64,000 nucleotides of DNA from Tillus elongatus (GCA_964006375.1 OZ023266.1:65412946-65476945); one strand, 5' to 3'; shown: positions 35,101-47,076, numbered from the stretch's first letter. Notes: a model not told the origin generated them from the letters alone. Numbers and translations are program-made.

Positions 35101-35274
35101 CTCTTTTTTTTATAATAAAAAAATTTGAGGTAGTGTGACTCCATAAATAATTAAAATATGACATATGATTATATGAAGTTTTCTTCAAAAAACTATCCCA
35201 GCTTTTTAAATATTTGTCTTTGGTTTTACAATAGTGACAACAATCTAACGTAACCCAATCTAATCTAATCGAAT

Positions 35275-35425
35275 CTAGTAGCGTAGCTAATTTTTCGTAG
35301 GAAAAAATCGTTATTGAGAAGTCCACGTCTTTTGAATTTTGAAAAGAGATCTTCAAATGAGCGCGTACTAGGCCCACTATAACAAATATCCGGAGTCAAT
35401 TTTAGTTTTTAAATGTCAATATATA
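35275..35425 (+). mobile_element. Helentron-like 5' half
   Basis: Diverged TAATTTTTCGTAGGAAAAAA, AAATGAGCGCGTACTAGGCC and CAAATATCCGGAGTCAATTT keep the order of the family's 5' half. It ends in a short AT run at which the next mariner begins. No 3' half is recognised downstream. Confidence 0.65.
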
Positions 35426-36620
35426 CAGAGTGTTAATTGAGTATGTACACCAACTTTAAGGGGTAAAAGTTTACTTGATTTTAAAGCAAAAAGTTTCTAA
35501 AAATAAAGGTCCTAAACGGTTTAGTTTCGAAAATACAGGGTGCTTTAGTTAAAGAAAAAAAATGTGCAAGACTTTTTTTTAACCTAGTAGATTTTTTGAA
35601 GTTATTCTAAACAAGAGACACCTGTAGACATTTTTCGATCGAATTAGCAGTTTTAGAGAAAAATAAAAAAATATTTTTAATTACTACATTTTAGTAGTAA
35701 TTTTGCTTAAATCGAACAGTAACATTTTCCCACAATAGGTGCTGGAAATAACTACCTTCGGCTTCAATGAAATATTTTATTCCTCTGACCATTGAATTAC
35801 AGACTCTCTCGGAAACACCTGGTGTTCTTTTGATTATCAAACCAGAATCAACTATTTTGTAAGTCATCTTCGTTTTAAATAGGAGTTTTGTAAGCTACTG
35901 ATTTAAAGTGTCCCTATAGGAAGTAATCCAAAGGATTTATGTCGGGCGATCAAAGATGCCATGGCTGTGGGCCTTCTCTTCAACTCCGATTAGGGTAATT
36001 TCCATTAAAAAATTGACGCACAACTAAACTGAAGTATGGTGGAGCACCGTCGTGCATCCATCCACCACATCCCACATCTTTCCCTATGGAACTCCCAGTT
36101 TAGGTAGAACATGCTCTAAAAACCTTTGATATTGTTCCCCATTTATCTATGGGAAAGAAAATCAGGACCAATGAGTTGACTACCCACAATTCCAACCAAA
36201 ACATTGACGGAAAATTGTTCCTGGAAATTATTTTCAACCATGGTATGTGGCTTAGATTCAGTCCATACGTGTTTATTATGAAAGTTCATGATCGAATTTA
36301 GAGAAAAACAAGCTTCACCCGTAAACAGCAGTCCACTCGAAAAACCTACATTCCTTATTATTTTTCTTAATAATCAGTGGTTACTCTCAGCGGAAAATTC
36401 AAACTTCCTGTTTCGGAAAGTCTTGCGTAGATTCTTATAAAAGTTCTTACACTAGGTACTGCCCGTTGATGATACATACATCTTGCATCTTGTTACAGTT
36501 ACAATAACAATATAAGTTTTATGAGAACAACAGGTAGAGTTCGGACAAGCCGCTCTTCCACTCGAACTAGTAACTAAAAGAAACAAAAAATGCAACAAAT
36601 GAAAAAAATGTAAATACGGA
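35426..36620 (-). mobile_element. Mariner inserted at the TA of a Helentron-like half, decayed
   Basis: The left end CAGAGTGTTAATTGAGTATG follows ATATA. A second end-like motif, TACAGGGTGCTTTAG, lies 110 bp inside, the same spacing as in the 42309 element. The transposase is on the minus strand. I could not find a right TIR, so the element is truncated or its right end is unrecognisable. Confidence 0.65.
35720..36610 (-). pseudogene. Mariner transposase relic
   Basis: The minus strand yields LLFTGEACFSLNSIMNFHNK (first Asp region, with Asp replaced by Gly), VWTESKPHTMVENNFQEQFS, VGIVGSQLIGPDFL, then WWMDARRCSTILQ with the frame alternative MHDGAPPYFSLVVRQFF (second Asp). Frameshifts and stops are frequent. 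The N-terminal region near 36450-36610 is only weakly recognisable. Confidence 0.7.
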
Positions 36621-36975
36621 TTATTACAAACTGCTAAAAATGACGACATTGTGGTATAAACAAATATATACTCAAATTAGCTCGCAATCTTTCATGAGAG
36701 TCGGTCAGCAGACTCACTCACGCATCCTCCGCCCAGACACTTCCTCATATCTTACACCCATAATACAAAAAACACACCCACACATAAACAGCCAAAACAC
36801 ACCGATGAACCCACAGGCATGGAAACACTTTGCAGATTCATTATGAGCACACTACATGCAACTCATCCAAGCTTAGTTCACATTGACGTTCTAGTTAAGG
36901 AAATTGCTTAAGATTTCGCCTGAATGTAAGTCTACTCAAATTTCGCAGTTGCAATGGTAGCCTGTTATAATATTT
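36621..36975. other. Intergenic DNA, nothing recognised
   Basis: No supported gene. An open frame at 36640-36846 has no known motif. Confidence 0.3.
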
Positions 36976-36979
36976 TCAG

Positions 36980-38205
36980 ATCAAGAAAATGTACGGTATC
37001 TAGGAGGAGCTATGCATTGCTTATGTCTTACGTTAATGTTGTGGAGATCGGTACGGTACGTAATCTTGTTGTACAAATACTGAGGAGCCTTATTAATAAT
37101 GATATTGTTAAATAAACTACAACTATGCAACTTAAAACAGTTTTCAATTTTCAGCCAATTTAATTCCTTAAACTTGGCTGATACATGCTCATATTTTCGC
37201 AATCCACATATAAGTCTTATGCAAGAATTTTGAAAACGTTACAAACGCAGCTTATTTATGTTGGTTAAATATGGCCCATATACAACATCTGCAAAGTTAA
37301 ATTGACTCAGGACTAACGACTCACATAAAGCAATCTTGTCTTAATAACCCAAGTAGACCCTGTTAATGAGTTTAAATCTGCTAAATAATCGTTCAATATT
37401 TTTGTTGATGTGGAAAGTAAATGTCAGGTCATCATCCAGTTCCAAGCCCAAATTTTGGCACACTTTTATCGCTGCCAGTTGCTGACGCATAATTTATATA
37501 CATACTTGATTCCTCCATCGTTCCTTTACAAGTTTTGGACCAAATACCATAATCTCTGACTTTCCTGGATTATTATCAAGATAAAAATTTTCTGTAATTC
37601 TAATTAAGCTTTCGAGATCAGCATTTATAGTTTGATAAGCGTTGACGGTATCTACCGGATCAAATGAGTGCTGGATTTGCATGTCGTCAGCGAAACAGCA
37701 AACTCTACATTTAGTGACATAAACAGCAAATGATGAGGCGTAAACTGAATAAAAAAAAGAAGTGGTGACAAAACCGACCTCTGCGGAACACCCGACACTA
37801 TTGGTAAATAACCAGACATTGCATTTTCAATTGTCAGATATGCGCACTGAAGTGATAAAGCCGTATCAGCCAGACCAGAATAATGTAAAATAGACAGCAT
37901 GGTTGACTCTCTCAAATTTTCTAGAGGATTCCAACTGTGCCAGCAGAGTCAGCTTGCCTCCATCGATTCCCGTCACTATGTCATCAATAATTGTCAAAAA
38001 AGCTATTGCGCAACTGTGATTTACTCTGAAACCAGACAGATGCGCCGACACAACGTTGTTGTCAAAAACAAAAGCTTTTAGTTGTTTATGAAGTATCTTT
38101 TCAAAAACCTTTGATATAATGCACAGCAAACTTATTGGGCGCAGGTCGTTGAATGTAGTTATAGAGATCCTCTTTGTTATCGGTATTACATCAGCGTATT
38201 TCCAA
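36980..38205 (-). pseudogene. CR1-like reverse transcriptase, interrupted by a younger retrotransposon
   Basis: The minus strand reads IIWKYADVIPITK and FNDLRPISLLCIISKVFEKI (start of RT), HLSGFRVNHSC, then VSGVPQRSVLSPLLFFI (block 4, Gly to Arg in the QG pair). In another frame the active-site region can be read with ADDMQIQHSFDPVDTVNAYQ. NPGKSEIMVFGPK and a C-terminal KIENCFKLHSCSLFNNIIIN follow. The sequence stops abruptly at 38205 where the A-rich tail of the 38210-40560 element begins, so that element inserted into it. This family differs from the Jockey-like one. Confidence 0.75.
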
Positions 38206-38209
38206 ATTA

Positions 38210-40560
38210 TTTTTTTATTTCAACAACACACCACAAGAGCTTACAGCCTAAATACTATCGTACCGTGGGTGTCGACAAGGAGGAAAGAGGCAACTTGTTA
38301 ATTCTGGACTTGAAGGTTTGGATGTTCGGGGGAGAAGGAAAAACATGTGCCGGCAAGGAATTCCACAACTTGGAAGTCCTCGGGACAAAAGAGCGGGCAT
38401 AACAAGATGTTCTATGTCTGATGACCTGGACAGTAAAAGGGTGCATTCGCTCTGTTTTCCTGGTAGATCTGTTGGGGGCAGCAGGTGGAGGAACTATGGA
38501 AGAAAGCTCCTCTGAGCAGTGCCCGTGCAGATATCTATAAAAGAGAGAGAGAGGTCACCAACAGCACGTCGGTGGGCAATGGATGGCAGCCTTTCGGTGA
38601 AGGTATGGTCACCGATGACACGTATAGCTCTCTTCTGAATGGAGTCCAGGGTAGCGAGTGTAGAAGCGGCAGCAGCACCCCAGATGTGGGAACAATATTC
38701 GAGGTTTGATCTTATCTGTGAAGTATATAAGGTATAGAGATTTGCTGGTGAAAAGTATTTGTGAGCCCGGAAGAGGAAACCTAATTTCTTAGCAGCCGCT
38801 TCTGCAATTCATGTGACATGTTGGTGCCCATTGAGATTTCGATCCACAGGGATGCCAACAAGTGAAAAGGACTCATTACTTTGAATAACTTGGTTGTTTA
38901 TTGTGATGGGTCTAGGCTGGTGTATCTCTTATGAGAAAGAAAGCAAGACTGTGATTTGGTGGGGTTGAATTGTACAAGATTTCTACTTCCCCAGTCTAAT
39001 ATTTGTTGGAGATCCACGGAGACAGAACCCTCCATGAGTCTGCGATCCTCATCTAATTGGGCTAAAGAGACAGGCTTAGAATATTGTATATTTGAGTGGA
39101 GGGTGCTGTCGTCCGCGTAACTATGTACTGGGTTGGATGTGCTAGAGAGGAGGTCATTGATGTGGAGAAGAAACAAGCAGAGGCTAAATCTGAACCTTGA
39201 TGACCTCCTGCATTAATTGGATACAGTTTAGAGGAATGGCCATCCACGACAACAGAGATGCTCCGGTTGGAGAGGAAATTTGCTGTCCACGTACCGAGTT
39301 TTGGTGGTAGGCCATAGGCCGGTAGTGTATTAAGCAACACTGCGTGCCAGACCTGGTCAAATGCTTTGGATATGTCTAGAGCGACAATCTGGGATTCACC
39401 GTGTAGTTCCATAGACTTGTTCTAAGAATGGGTAACAAAGGAAAGGAGGTCGGCAGTTGATTTGCCTGTCGTGGATTAGACTGTGTTTTTCAAAAAAATT
39501 TAGTAATTCGGTGTTTATATACTTTTCCGTCACTTTAGAGACGACTGAAAGGAGAGAAATGGGCCTGTAGTTGCTAGGAAGCGCTTTGGATCATTTCTGG
39601 GGGACTGGTTGTACTCGAGCAGTTTTTCAGTTACTACCTCTAGTGTAATATATCTGAAACAGACAAGTCAGGACAGGAGCAAGTTCTGGAGCGCATTTTT
39701 TCAGACCAATTGCTGGGATCTCGTCAAGGCCAGAGGCTTTCCCGGTATTAAGAGAAGAGAGCATCTTTCGTACCTTTTTAGTTTTGAAAGTAATATCCGT
39801 CATTTTATGCGCGACATTGGGGACTGTTGGTGGTTGAGCATTAGGAGATGGGTTGAGAGTAGAATTGCCGGCGAACAACGAGGCAAAAAGTTCAGCCTTG
39901 CCAGGGCGGTAGAAACAATTTCACCCCCTGAGACAAGAGGTGGAAACGTGCTTTTGCAGAAATTATTTCCAATAGATTTAGCAAGAGTCCAGAAGGGTTT
40001 GCTGCCGCTGGAGCTTAAGAGGATTTTGTTTTTAATGTGGTTATTGAACGAGTTTTCTGCCTCAGAAAGAATGAGGACATAGCGGTTCCTTGCGTCGTTA
40101 AATGCTTGACGGTTTTCTTGACTGGGATTGTGTAGAAGCTTTTTGTGAGCTTTGACCTTTTCAAGTCTGGCCTTGTCACAAGATTTAGAGAACCAGGGCT
40201 TTTGAGTGGCTGCAGAGGTTTTCTGTGTACGTGGAATAATTAATTCCATGTCAGCTTGGATAATTTCGGTGACGTTTTGTGAGATATCAGAGGGGTCAGG
40301 ATGAGAGAAGCAGACAGACGCCCATGGAAATTAGGAAAAGTAATCTCGCATGTCGTCCCAGTTCGCGGAGTTGTAGTGCCAAACGATACGTGGGTGTGAT
40401 GACTGTGTGACCTCGGGTTGCATTGCACATGAAGCAGTGATCATGCCGTAGTCTGAGCGACCCAGGGTGACTGATATCTTATAGCAGTCGGGATGGAAAT
40501 TGCTGGATAAACTCCGTTTTCCACACAGAAATTAAACAAATGGACTATATAAGGCAATAT
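38210..40560 (-). mobile_element. Jockey/CR1-like non-LTR retrotransposon, 5'-truncated, copy 2
   Basis: Antisense copy of the family at 11868-13140, here extending upstream through the RT into the end of the endonuclease domain. The 3' A-rich tail (AATAAAAAAATAAT on the minus strand) is at 38205-38222 and lies within an older CR1-like RT. The 5' end is poorly defined and lies before the Helentron-like element starting at 40592. Confidence 0.88.
38252..40540 (-). pseudogene. Non-LTR ORF2, end of endonuclease plus RT
   Basis: From the 5' side: SVTLGRSDYGMITAS (apurinic endonuclease-like domain, SDH-type block), HYNSANWDDMRDYF, then KPWFSKSCDKARLEKVKAHK and SGSKPFWTLAKSIGNN (linker). RT begins KKVRKMLSSLNTGKASGLDE. 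The next blocks are VALDISKAFDQVWH and HSYADDSTLHS (intact YADD). Block 4 has decayed from GVPQGS to GGHQGS and a frameshift follows (about 39180). The C-terminus SCYARSFVPRTSKLWNSLPA is intact in frame to 38255. The copy is longer than copy 1 but has more frameshifts. Confidence 0.88.
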
Positions 40561-40591
40561 ATGTGGACAGCACCAGAGAAGTAGTCGATGT

Positions 40592-41346
<755 letters not shown>

Positions 41347-41589
41347 TAGTTTTTTCATATAATGTGTTATACCACCCTTATTTCTAGAAACAAAAATTAA
41401 TTCTTATGACCATGACAAAAACATCGAAAGATTTTCTTTTGGTTGTTGAACACTGTCAAGCGTAAATTTTCTATGTTCGTCTCTTTAAAAACTTAAAGAA
41501 GATCGAAAACATTTTAAAGCCTCACCATCTAGTATTCTACCTATTAAACCTTTTTTCCTCTGCTTTTTACAGTATTTTAATACAAATAA

Positions 41590-41985
41590 TTTACAGATAT
41601 TTAATTTCTAAATGTAGTTTTGCATAAAGGCGTAAAATATTTTCTGTCTACTCAACTGTAAAATAACGTGTTTGGTCATATTGCTGCGTGTTTACTGACA
41701 TTTTATAAAGCCTGTTATAAATAAAGTGCATTTAGCACTGCTTTGCAGTCTCATATTGACAGAAACAAAATTACTCGAGAAGCATAACTGAGCACAGAGT
41801 AGAAGCAACGTCAAAGTAAATCAATTTAGGTGAAAGACACTGATATTGATGGTTAATGAAATAAATCAGATACACTGTATAGGTCTGCTTCCTTTATTAT
41901 TTTTAATGTAAAAACAAAGTTATGTCCCAGGAAACTTTCTTTTTATTCTCCAGTTGAGCGCGTTAGAAAAAAAATAATTTCCGTT
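41590..41985 (+). repeat. Unidentified dispersed repeat, copy 1
   Basis: This stretch aligns in inverse orientation with 57265-57690 at roughly 75-80% identity by eye (shared ATAAATCAATTTAGGTG-like, AAATCAGATA and CTTTATTATTTTTAATG blocks). Both copies lie just downstream of a Helentron-like 3' end, at 250 and 10 bp. No coding potential is seen and I cannot assign a class. Confidence 0.65.
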
Positions 41986-42177
41986 AAATGTTATTAGGAA
42001 AATTTCCTAGTAATGCTAACAGCATGATCCTAATATCATAATAATACACTGCATATTTTTATTTCACTTATTTTTATAGTAACCTTTTCAAAACGGTTAT
42101 ATTAATTACTGATAATATAGGCTATTTAAAATAGTCAAGTATTTTATAAAAGATCTTTATAAATTACATTTTTCAAA

Positions 42178-42306
42178 ATCAGTGAATTTTCATTAAGAAA
42201 ATTCGCTAATAAAGAGGTAACGATGGTGAGACTTTCGGATTTTTTTTCAAGCACGAATTTGGACTCCTATAACCCACATCCAAGGTCCGTTTGATATTTA
42301 TATGCA
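42178..42306 (+). mobile_element. Helentron-like 5' half
   Basis: AGTGAATTTTCATTAAGAAA, AAAGAGGTAACGATGGTGAG, AGCACGAATTTGGACTCCTA and CCCACATCCAAGGTCCGTTT follow the family order. The mariner that follows begins at the short TATATGCATA remnant where a TA tract would be; the tract and a 3' half lie beyond it at 44586 onward. Confidence 0.75.
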
Positions 42307-42308
42307 TA

Positions 42309-44582
42309 CAGGGTGATTCATAAGTGGTGACCAAAAATGAAACCCAATGTTCTTTGAACAATTTTAGAGAGGGTATATCCTATAAAAAAAATTCCTATAA
42401 TGCTTCATTAAAAAGATACAGGGTGTTGAAGTTGAATTAAATTTCCTAATTTTTTAAAAAGTAGCACATATATTTTGCTGAAACTTCGCATGTGTAGGCT
42501 GTTATGGAAGGCGCGTATTCTACCATAACAATTGAATCGGCTAATCCAGCAGTGGCGCGCGTACCCACATGTCATTGGTTATCCCTCAAGAAAAAAACGG
42601 GTACGCCAATGATATTTTTTTTTGAACCTTTCATTCGTGAACAAAATGACTCTCTTGATAATTTTCTGTACGACGCTTATTTGTCGAGTAAGCAATGTAT
42701 CAGGTAAGTGTTTTAGAGCACAGTTCATGATTTTTAAGCAGTTGTTGTTTGGTAGAAAATCGCAATGATAACTTTTATGCCTCCATTGACCTGAATACAC
42801 GCACGACATCTTTTTGATATGGAAAATTTAATGTCTTGATAATTTTTTGTACGACGATTATCTTTGTTGTATTTTAGTAAGTAGTAGTCTGGTTTGCCAA
42901 AGTTGTCATTAAGTGTCACTTGACGTTTAGGTTAACAAGTTATTATTTTGAATAGGTGTAAGTGGTAAACTTTATAAAATTGCAAAATTTTCTAATCTTT
43001 TACTTCTTATAATGGAGTACACCTCAAAAGAGTATGCAGATATAATTTTTATCTACGGATATGCTGCTGGAAATGCTCTAGCTGCTTGTCGGAAATATCA
43101 ACGTAGTTTCCCACTCGCCGTCAACCTACACCAAGGGTCTTTTCTCGATCGTTTTCATGACTTTGGCAGTGCGGTATTGGACAACGTCCTGACGCTAGAG
43201 CTAATGGTAGAAAACAACATCAACTTGAAGACGAAGAGAGAGAGTGGTGGATGTAGTGATGGATCAACCTTCTACAAGTACTCGGAGGATTGCCACGCAG
43301 TTACAATATTCTCAAAGCTTTGTTTGGAGAACTTTACATCGAGAAGCCTTACATCCATATCATCGACAGAATGTTCATTGCCTACTACCTGGTGATAATG
43401 TGCATCGACGAGTCTTTTGTAAATGGATGTTGCAAACGAACAATCAAAATATCTTATTCCCTAATCTAATCTTCTGGTCTGACGAATCAACATTTACAAG
43501 AAATGGTATTTATAATTCTCATAATGAGTATGTCTGGTCATTGCAAAATCCACATGCAACAAGGACTCGCACATTTCAACATAGATTTTTCATTAATTTA
43601 TGGTGTGGTATTTTTCACGGCACACTGTTCATGGAAGTCCTGCCACAACGTTTAAATGGATCTTCATACTTAGGGCTCCTAGAAAACCGTGTAGAAAACA
43701 TTCTAGATGACATTCCACTAGCAACAAGAGGTATAATGTGGTACCAGCATGACGGTGCACCAGCGCATCATAGTCAAAACGTTGTTACATGGCTACATGA
43801 ACATTATAATGAAAGATGGATTGGCAGAACTGGACCAATACATTGGCCTGTAAGATCACCGGACTTAAACCCACTTGACTTCTATCTTTGGGGTGATTTT
43901 AAGCGCCTGGTCTACAGTGAGTAAAATAAATACACCAGAGCAGCTACAACAACTGACAAATAATGCTTTTCGTCATATTCAAGCAACAATGAATCCTCAA
44001 GACATTAAATTATCCATATTAAAAAGATGTGCGTGTATTCAGGCCAATGGAGGCATTTTTAAACATTTATTGTAATAAATAAATTACTATAAGCCTGATA
44101 AAAGTGTATAATTGCGATTTTCTACCAAACAACGACTGGTTAAAAATTATTAACTGTGTTCTAAACCACTTACCTGATTCATTGCTTACTCGTAAAATAG
44201 GCGTCGTACACAAAATTATCAGGAGAGTCATTTTCTTAACGAATGAAATTAAGATTAAAAACATAAAAAAATCATTGGCGTACCCGTTTTTTTCTTGAGG
44301 GATAACCAATGACATGTAGGTACGCGCGCCACTGCTGGATTAGCCGATTCAATTGTTCTGGTAGAATACGCGCCTTCCATAACAGCCTACACGTGCGAAG
44401 TTTCAGCAATATATATGTACTACTTTTTAAAAAATTGGGAAATTTTATTTTTTGAAATTCAACTTCAACAACCTGTATCTTTTTAATGAAGCATTACAGG
44501 AAAAAATTTTATAGGACATACCCTCCCTAAAATTGTTCAAATAACATGGGGTTTCATTTTTGGTCACCACTTATGAACCACC

Positions 44583-44585
<3 letters not shown>
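42309..44585 (+). mobile_element. Mariner with >500-bp TIRs inserted in a Helentron-like element
   Basis: The ends CAGGGTGATTCATAAGTGGT and ACCACTTATGAACCACCCTG are complementary and both flanked by TA. Inverted homology runs from the ends to about 42840 on the left and 43990 on the right, far enough that the left TIR holds an inverted copy of the transposase C-terminal coding sequence. A second end-like motif TACAGGGTGTTGAAG lies 110 bp inside the left end. Length is 2277 bp. Confidence 0.9.
43012..44075 (+). pseudogene. Mariner transposase (D,D41D), frameshifted
   Basis: The start ATG opens MEYTSKEYADIIFIYGYAAG, followed by NALAACRKYQRSFP. Frameshifts between 43110 and 43250 disrupt the first DNA-binding domain. 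A 226-codon open stretch (43244-43924) then carries QPSTSTRRIATQLQYSQSFV, LIFWSDESTFTRNGIYNSHN (first Asp), RFFINLWCGIFHGTLFMEVL, YQHDGAPAHHSQNVVTWLHE (second Asp) and LNPLDFYLWGDFKRLVYSE (third Asp), with 41 residues between second and third. A one- to two-base change near 43920 shifts the tail KINTPEQLQQLTNNAFRHIQ ... KRCACIQANGGIFKHLL, ending at 44075. The catalytic core is unbroken. Confidence 0.92.

Positions 44586-44667
<82 letters not shown>
44586..44667. repeat. (TA)n microsatellite
   Basis: TA tract directly after the right end of the mariner. Confidence 0.95.
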
Positions 44668-44668
<1 letters not shown>

Positions 44669-45010
44669 ATGTATCCGAGCGATAACTCTCAACTTATTTG
44701 AGAGAAACTTGGGACATATCTTTATTATGTTAAGACCGCGGACGAGTTCGTAAATCCGCTATAACGGGCATTTTCCCCCAAATATATACAGAAATATTAA
44801 TTTCAATAGGCTATATTTTTGAAAGCGTTAGAGTTACGGGAACGAAACTTCACAGGTAGTAAGAAATGGTGCAAATGAACTTCTGCTGTGAATTTTACGT
44901 AATTTAAATTACAAAATTTTGGGTTCTTTGCAAATTAAAAATAAAATTTAAAAGACATACATTGAAACGACTTAAGTGGTCAATGTCCAATGTCTGGCAG
45001 ACAGAATAGT
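44668..45010 (+). mobile_element. Diverged Helentron-like 3' half
   Basis: GTATCCGAGCGATAACTC and the order CGATAACTC ... GACGAGTTCGT ... TTTTCCCC resemble the 3' half of complete copies, but the sequence is much more diverged and no terminal hairpin is found. It completes the nested arrangement around the 42309 mariner. Confidence 0.5.
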
Positions 45011-45290
45011 TAACTGCCATGCGTAGGTCGATTCATACAACATACAACAGGCATAAATCTTACATCAACGTTAACCAAGCAGTACAAATATCACGCTCAC
45101 AATATCATACCCGAACTAGAAACCGGAAAGTCTCGGCCACAAAAATTCCAATAACCGTTTAAGTCGATTGTGTTTCAATCTGCAATTGAATTAATTCTGT
45201 AACTAGTTGTTACGTTTACTTTTAATATAATATAAAATATCCCGCGGCATGAAGTCGGCGTCAAGTACCTATCCGGTAAACAAACATTTT
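45011..45290. other. Intergenic DNA, nothing recognised
   Basis: No gene recognised. Confidence 0.3.
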
Positions 45291-45296
45291 GTCATT

Positions 45297-45365
45297 GCGT
45301 CTTTGGTTCAGCGGTAGAATGCTTGCCTTGTACGGGTTCGAATGCCGCGCGATGCGTGCGATGCC
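45297..45365 (+). pseudogene. tRNA-Gly-like unit with anticodon-arm deletion (SINE head or pseudo-tRNA)
   Basis: An acceptor-like GCGTC start is followed by an A box (TGGTTCAGCGG, 45304-45314), D-arm GTAGAATGCTTGCC as in tRNA-Gly, and a B box (GGTTCGAATGC, 45335-45345). Compared with a normal tRNA-Gly about 10-12 bases covering the 3' half of the anticodon stem and variable loop are absent, so it cannot be a functional glycine tRNA. Intact pol III box spacing suggests a tRNA-derived SINE head or a pseudo-tRNA. What follows (TGTACGCAGACGGCTTGTGG) might be the SINE body. Confidence 0.6.
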
Positions 45366-45569
45366 TTGTACGCAGACGGCTTGTGGTAGGTTCCTGCTCG
45401 ATGCATTTAACATTTTCTTTTGTTTCACTTTAATATATTTTGCGGAAACAATAGTGTACAGACTTCGAACGTTTGGAACAAGATCTTATTTTTGCCTAAA
45501 ACGCCTGGATAAGTTTATCACCGTTGGGTCTAAATTTATAATTTTTTGAAAAATTTTCATATTGTTGAT

Positions 45570-45800
45570 ATTGTTGGATTTTTCTTAAGAAAATTCACTC
45601 ATAGAGAATTTGTTTAAAAAAAACTTTTTAAGTGCTTGAAAAAAAACCGGTTAGACTAGGTTGCTAAAACAAAATCATCCAGTCGGTGAGTAAGGAAAAA
45701 ATCTGGTACGTTCATAATTTTGGCAACTTTACTGTTTAGTGAATTTTCTTATAAAAAAAAATCACTAGTGGAGAGATCTCGACTTTTGAATTTAGAATTT
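45570..45800 (+). mobile_element. Helentron-like 5' end fragments
   Basis: Two 5' ends occur close together: AAGAAAATTCACTCATAGAG at 45587-45608 and TAGTGAATTTTCTTATAAAA with ATCACTAGTGGAGAG at 45737-45778. The stretch between and after is not recognisable. Confidence 0.55.
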
Positions 45801-46380
45801 TTTTTAACTACATTCGTTTTTCGGTAAATTTGCAGATTAGCACACAGGGGCTTTTTAGAAAAAAAATTCAGAAACATGCTTAAATCTCCTTCTGGATACA
45901 CAAACTACAGGGAATATTTCTTCCAAACAGCCGCCAAGAAAGGTACATGATCAGGAGTGAATAGGGGTGTTGGGCAGGGATGAAGATAAAAAGTGAATGT
46001 GAGTAAAACTGCGAAAAACAGCTTATTTGGACCTCTATAAGCTGCCTTTATCCCATTTTGCAGCTATATCTCCTTAAAATTATGTTTATCCCGCCCAAAA
46101 CCCCTATATTTTCCGCAGGTCTCGTAACTTTCTTGCCGGTTGTTCCCTAGAAATTTTTCTTGTATACATTGTTCTGGTTTATGCATTGAGGGTGGTTGTG
46201 TGCATGCAGAAGGGGAAGGGGAACATCTGCTCTTTCAATTTATGTTTAAATTGTTACCCCATTACATTTGTTAAAAATATTTTTCCAAAAATTAAATTTA
46301 GGTTGCCTTGTTTGTCAGTCTTACGCAGAGAGATGCAATATTTCAACATTTTCAAAAAGTGTGGACACAGCAAGAGTAAA
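45801..46380. other. Intergenic DNA, nothing recognised
   Basis: No supported gene. Faint similarity to Helentron-like spacer exists around 46030 but is not strong enough to annotate. Confidence 0.3.
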
Positions 46381-46394
46381 TAAGTGTTGAAAAA

Positions 46395-46470
46395 GGTCTG
46401 GGTGCAGAAAACGCATTATGGTAGAGAGTTTTTGTAAAAATATTTGAAATCCGATAACTCAATTTCTTAT
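46395..46470 (-). mobile_element. Degenerate Helentron-like 3' end
   Basis: TGCAGAAAACGCATTATGGT followed by GAGAG and ATAACTCAATTTCTTATTAA is an inverted, eroded 3' end of the family. Confidence 0.5.
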
Positions 46471-46849
46471 TAAGCTATAATCTTTAATCTTGAACCATAG
46501 TAGCACTTATTAAAACGCAGCCTGGGTACTAAATTAAAGGAAAAATGACATAATGAGCTTCGCCGATAACTACAAGTTGGTTTTAAACAATATTTTTTGT
46601 TGTTTTGTTTTCAAGAACTAGTTCGATTGGGTTGACTAAAACAAAAACCTCCAAGCAATTAAAAAGGAAAATTACCTGTCATATTTATGATTTGGCAGGT
46701 ACATTCCCTTTGTAAATAATTATTTTTTTTCTAGAAAACTTTTGTGACTTTTATGGAATTTGTAACACAATTTTTTAACGAGACTTGCAGTACTTACATA
46801 TATCTCTACCAAACTATAATTTTGTAGCTCCATACAAAATGTAAACTTA

Positions 46850-46994
46850 TTTACATAATCGCTAACTGGGACCTCTAAAACCGGTCCCCTAGGTCCATTT
46901 AAATTTTAAGACTTAGTTTTAATAATATACCTTACTAATGGTGTACAATTCTTACGGAAACTCACTACTATAATGCACTTGCTGCGTCCCGAAC

Positions 46995-46997
<3 letters not shown>
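46850..46997 (+). mobile_element. Helentron-like element with internal deletion
   Basis: The end of a 5' half (AACTGGGACCTCTAAAACCG) is followed within ~60 bp by the 3' end ACTCACTACTATAATGCACT and TGCTGCGTCCCGAAC. Most of the body and the TA tract are gone. The TA tract that follows lies outside its 3' end. Confidence 0.6.

Positions 46998-47072
<75 letters not shown>
46998..47072. repeat. (TA)n microsatellite
   Basis: TA tract directly adjoining the end of PLE copy 1. Confidence 0.95.

Positions 47073-47076
<4 letters not shown>

Larger units (their letters stand above)
31748..35195 (+). mobile_element. Mariner split by an I-like retrotransposon
   Basis: The left end CAGGGTGCTTAACTAGCTTA follows TA. 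The left TIR block with ATATAATCATATGTCCG has its inverse at about 35155-35180 (GACATATGATTATAT). The outermost right end is missing, probably cut by the Helentron-like insertion that follows. The transposase is on the plus strand in two parts (32023-32355 and 34371-35100), separated by 2 kb of retrotransposon. Sequence similarity places it nearest the 42309-44585 element. Confidence 0.75.

Noticed and set aside
39609..40082. 157-codon plus-strand open frame
   Set aside because: Antisense to the Jockey-like ORF2 linker and RT; no known domain.
45297..45365. Functional glycine tRNA
   Set aside because: The anticodon arm is deleted, so it cannot fold as a tRNA.
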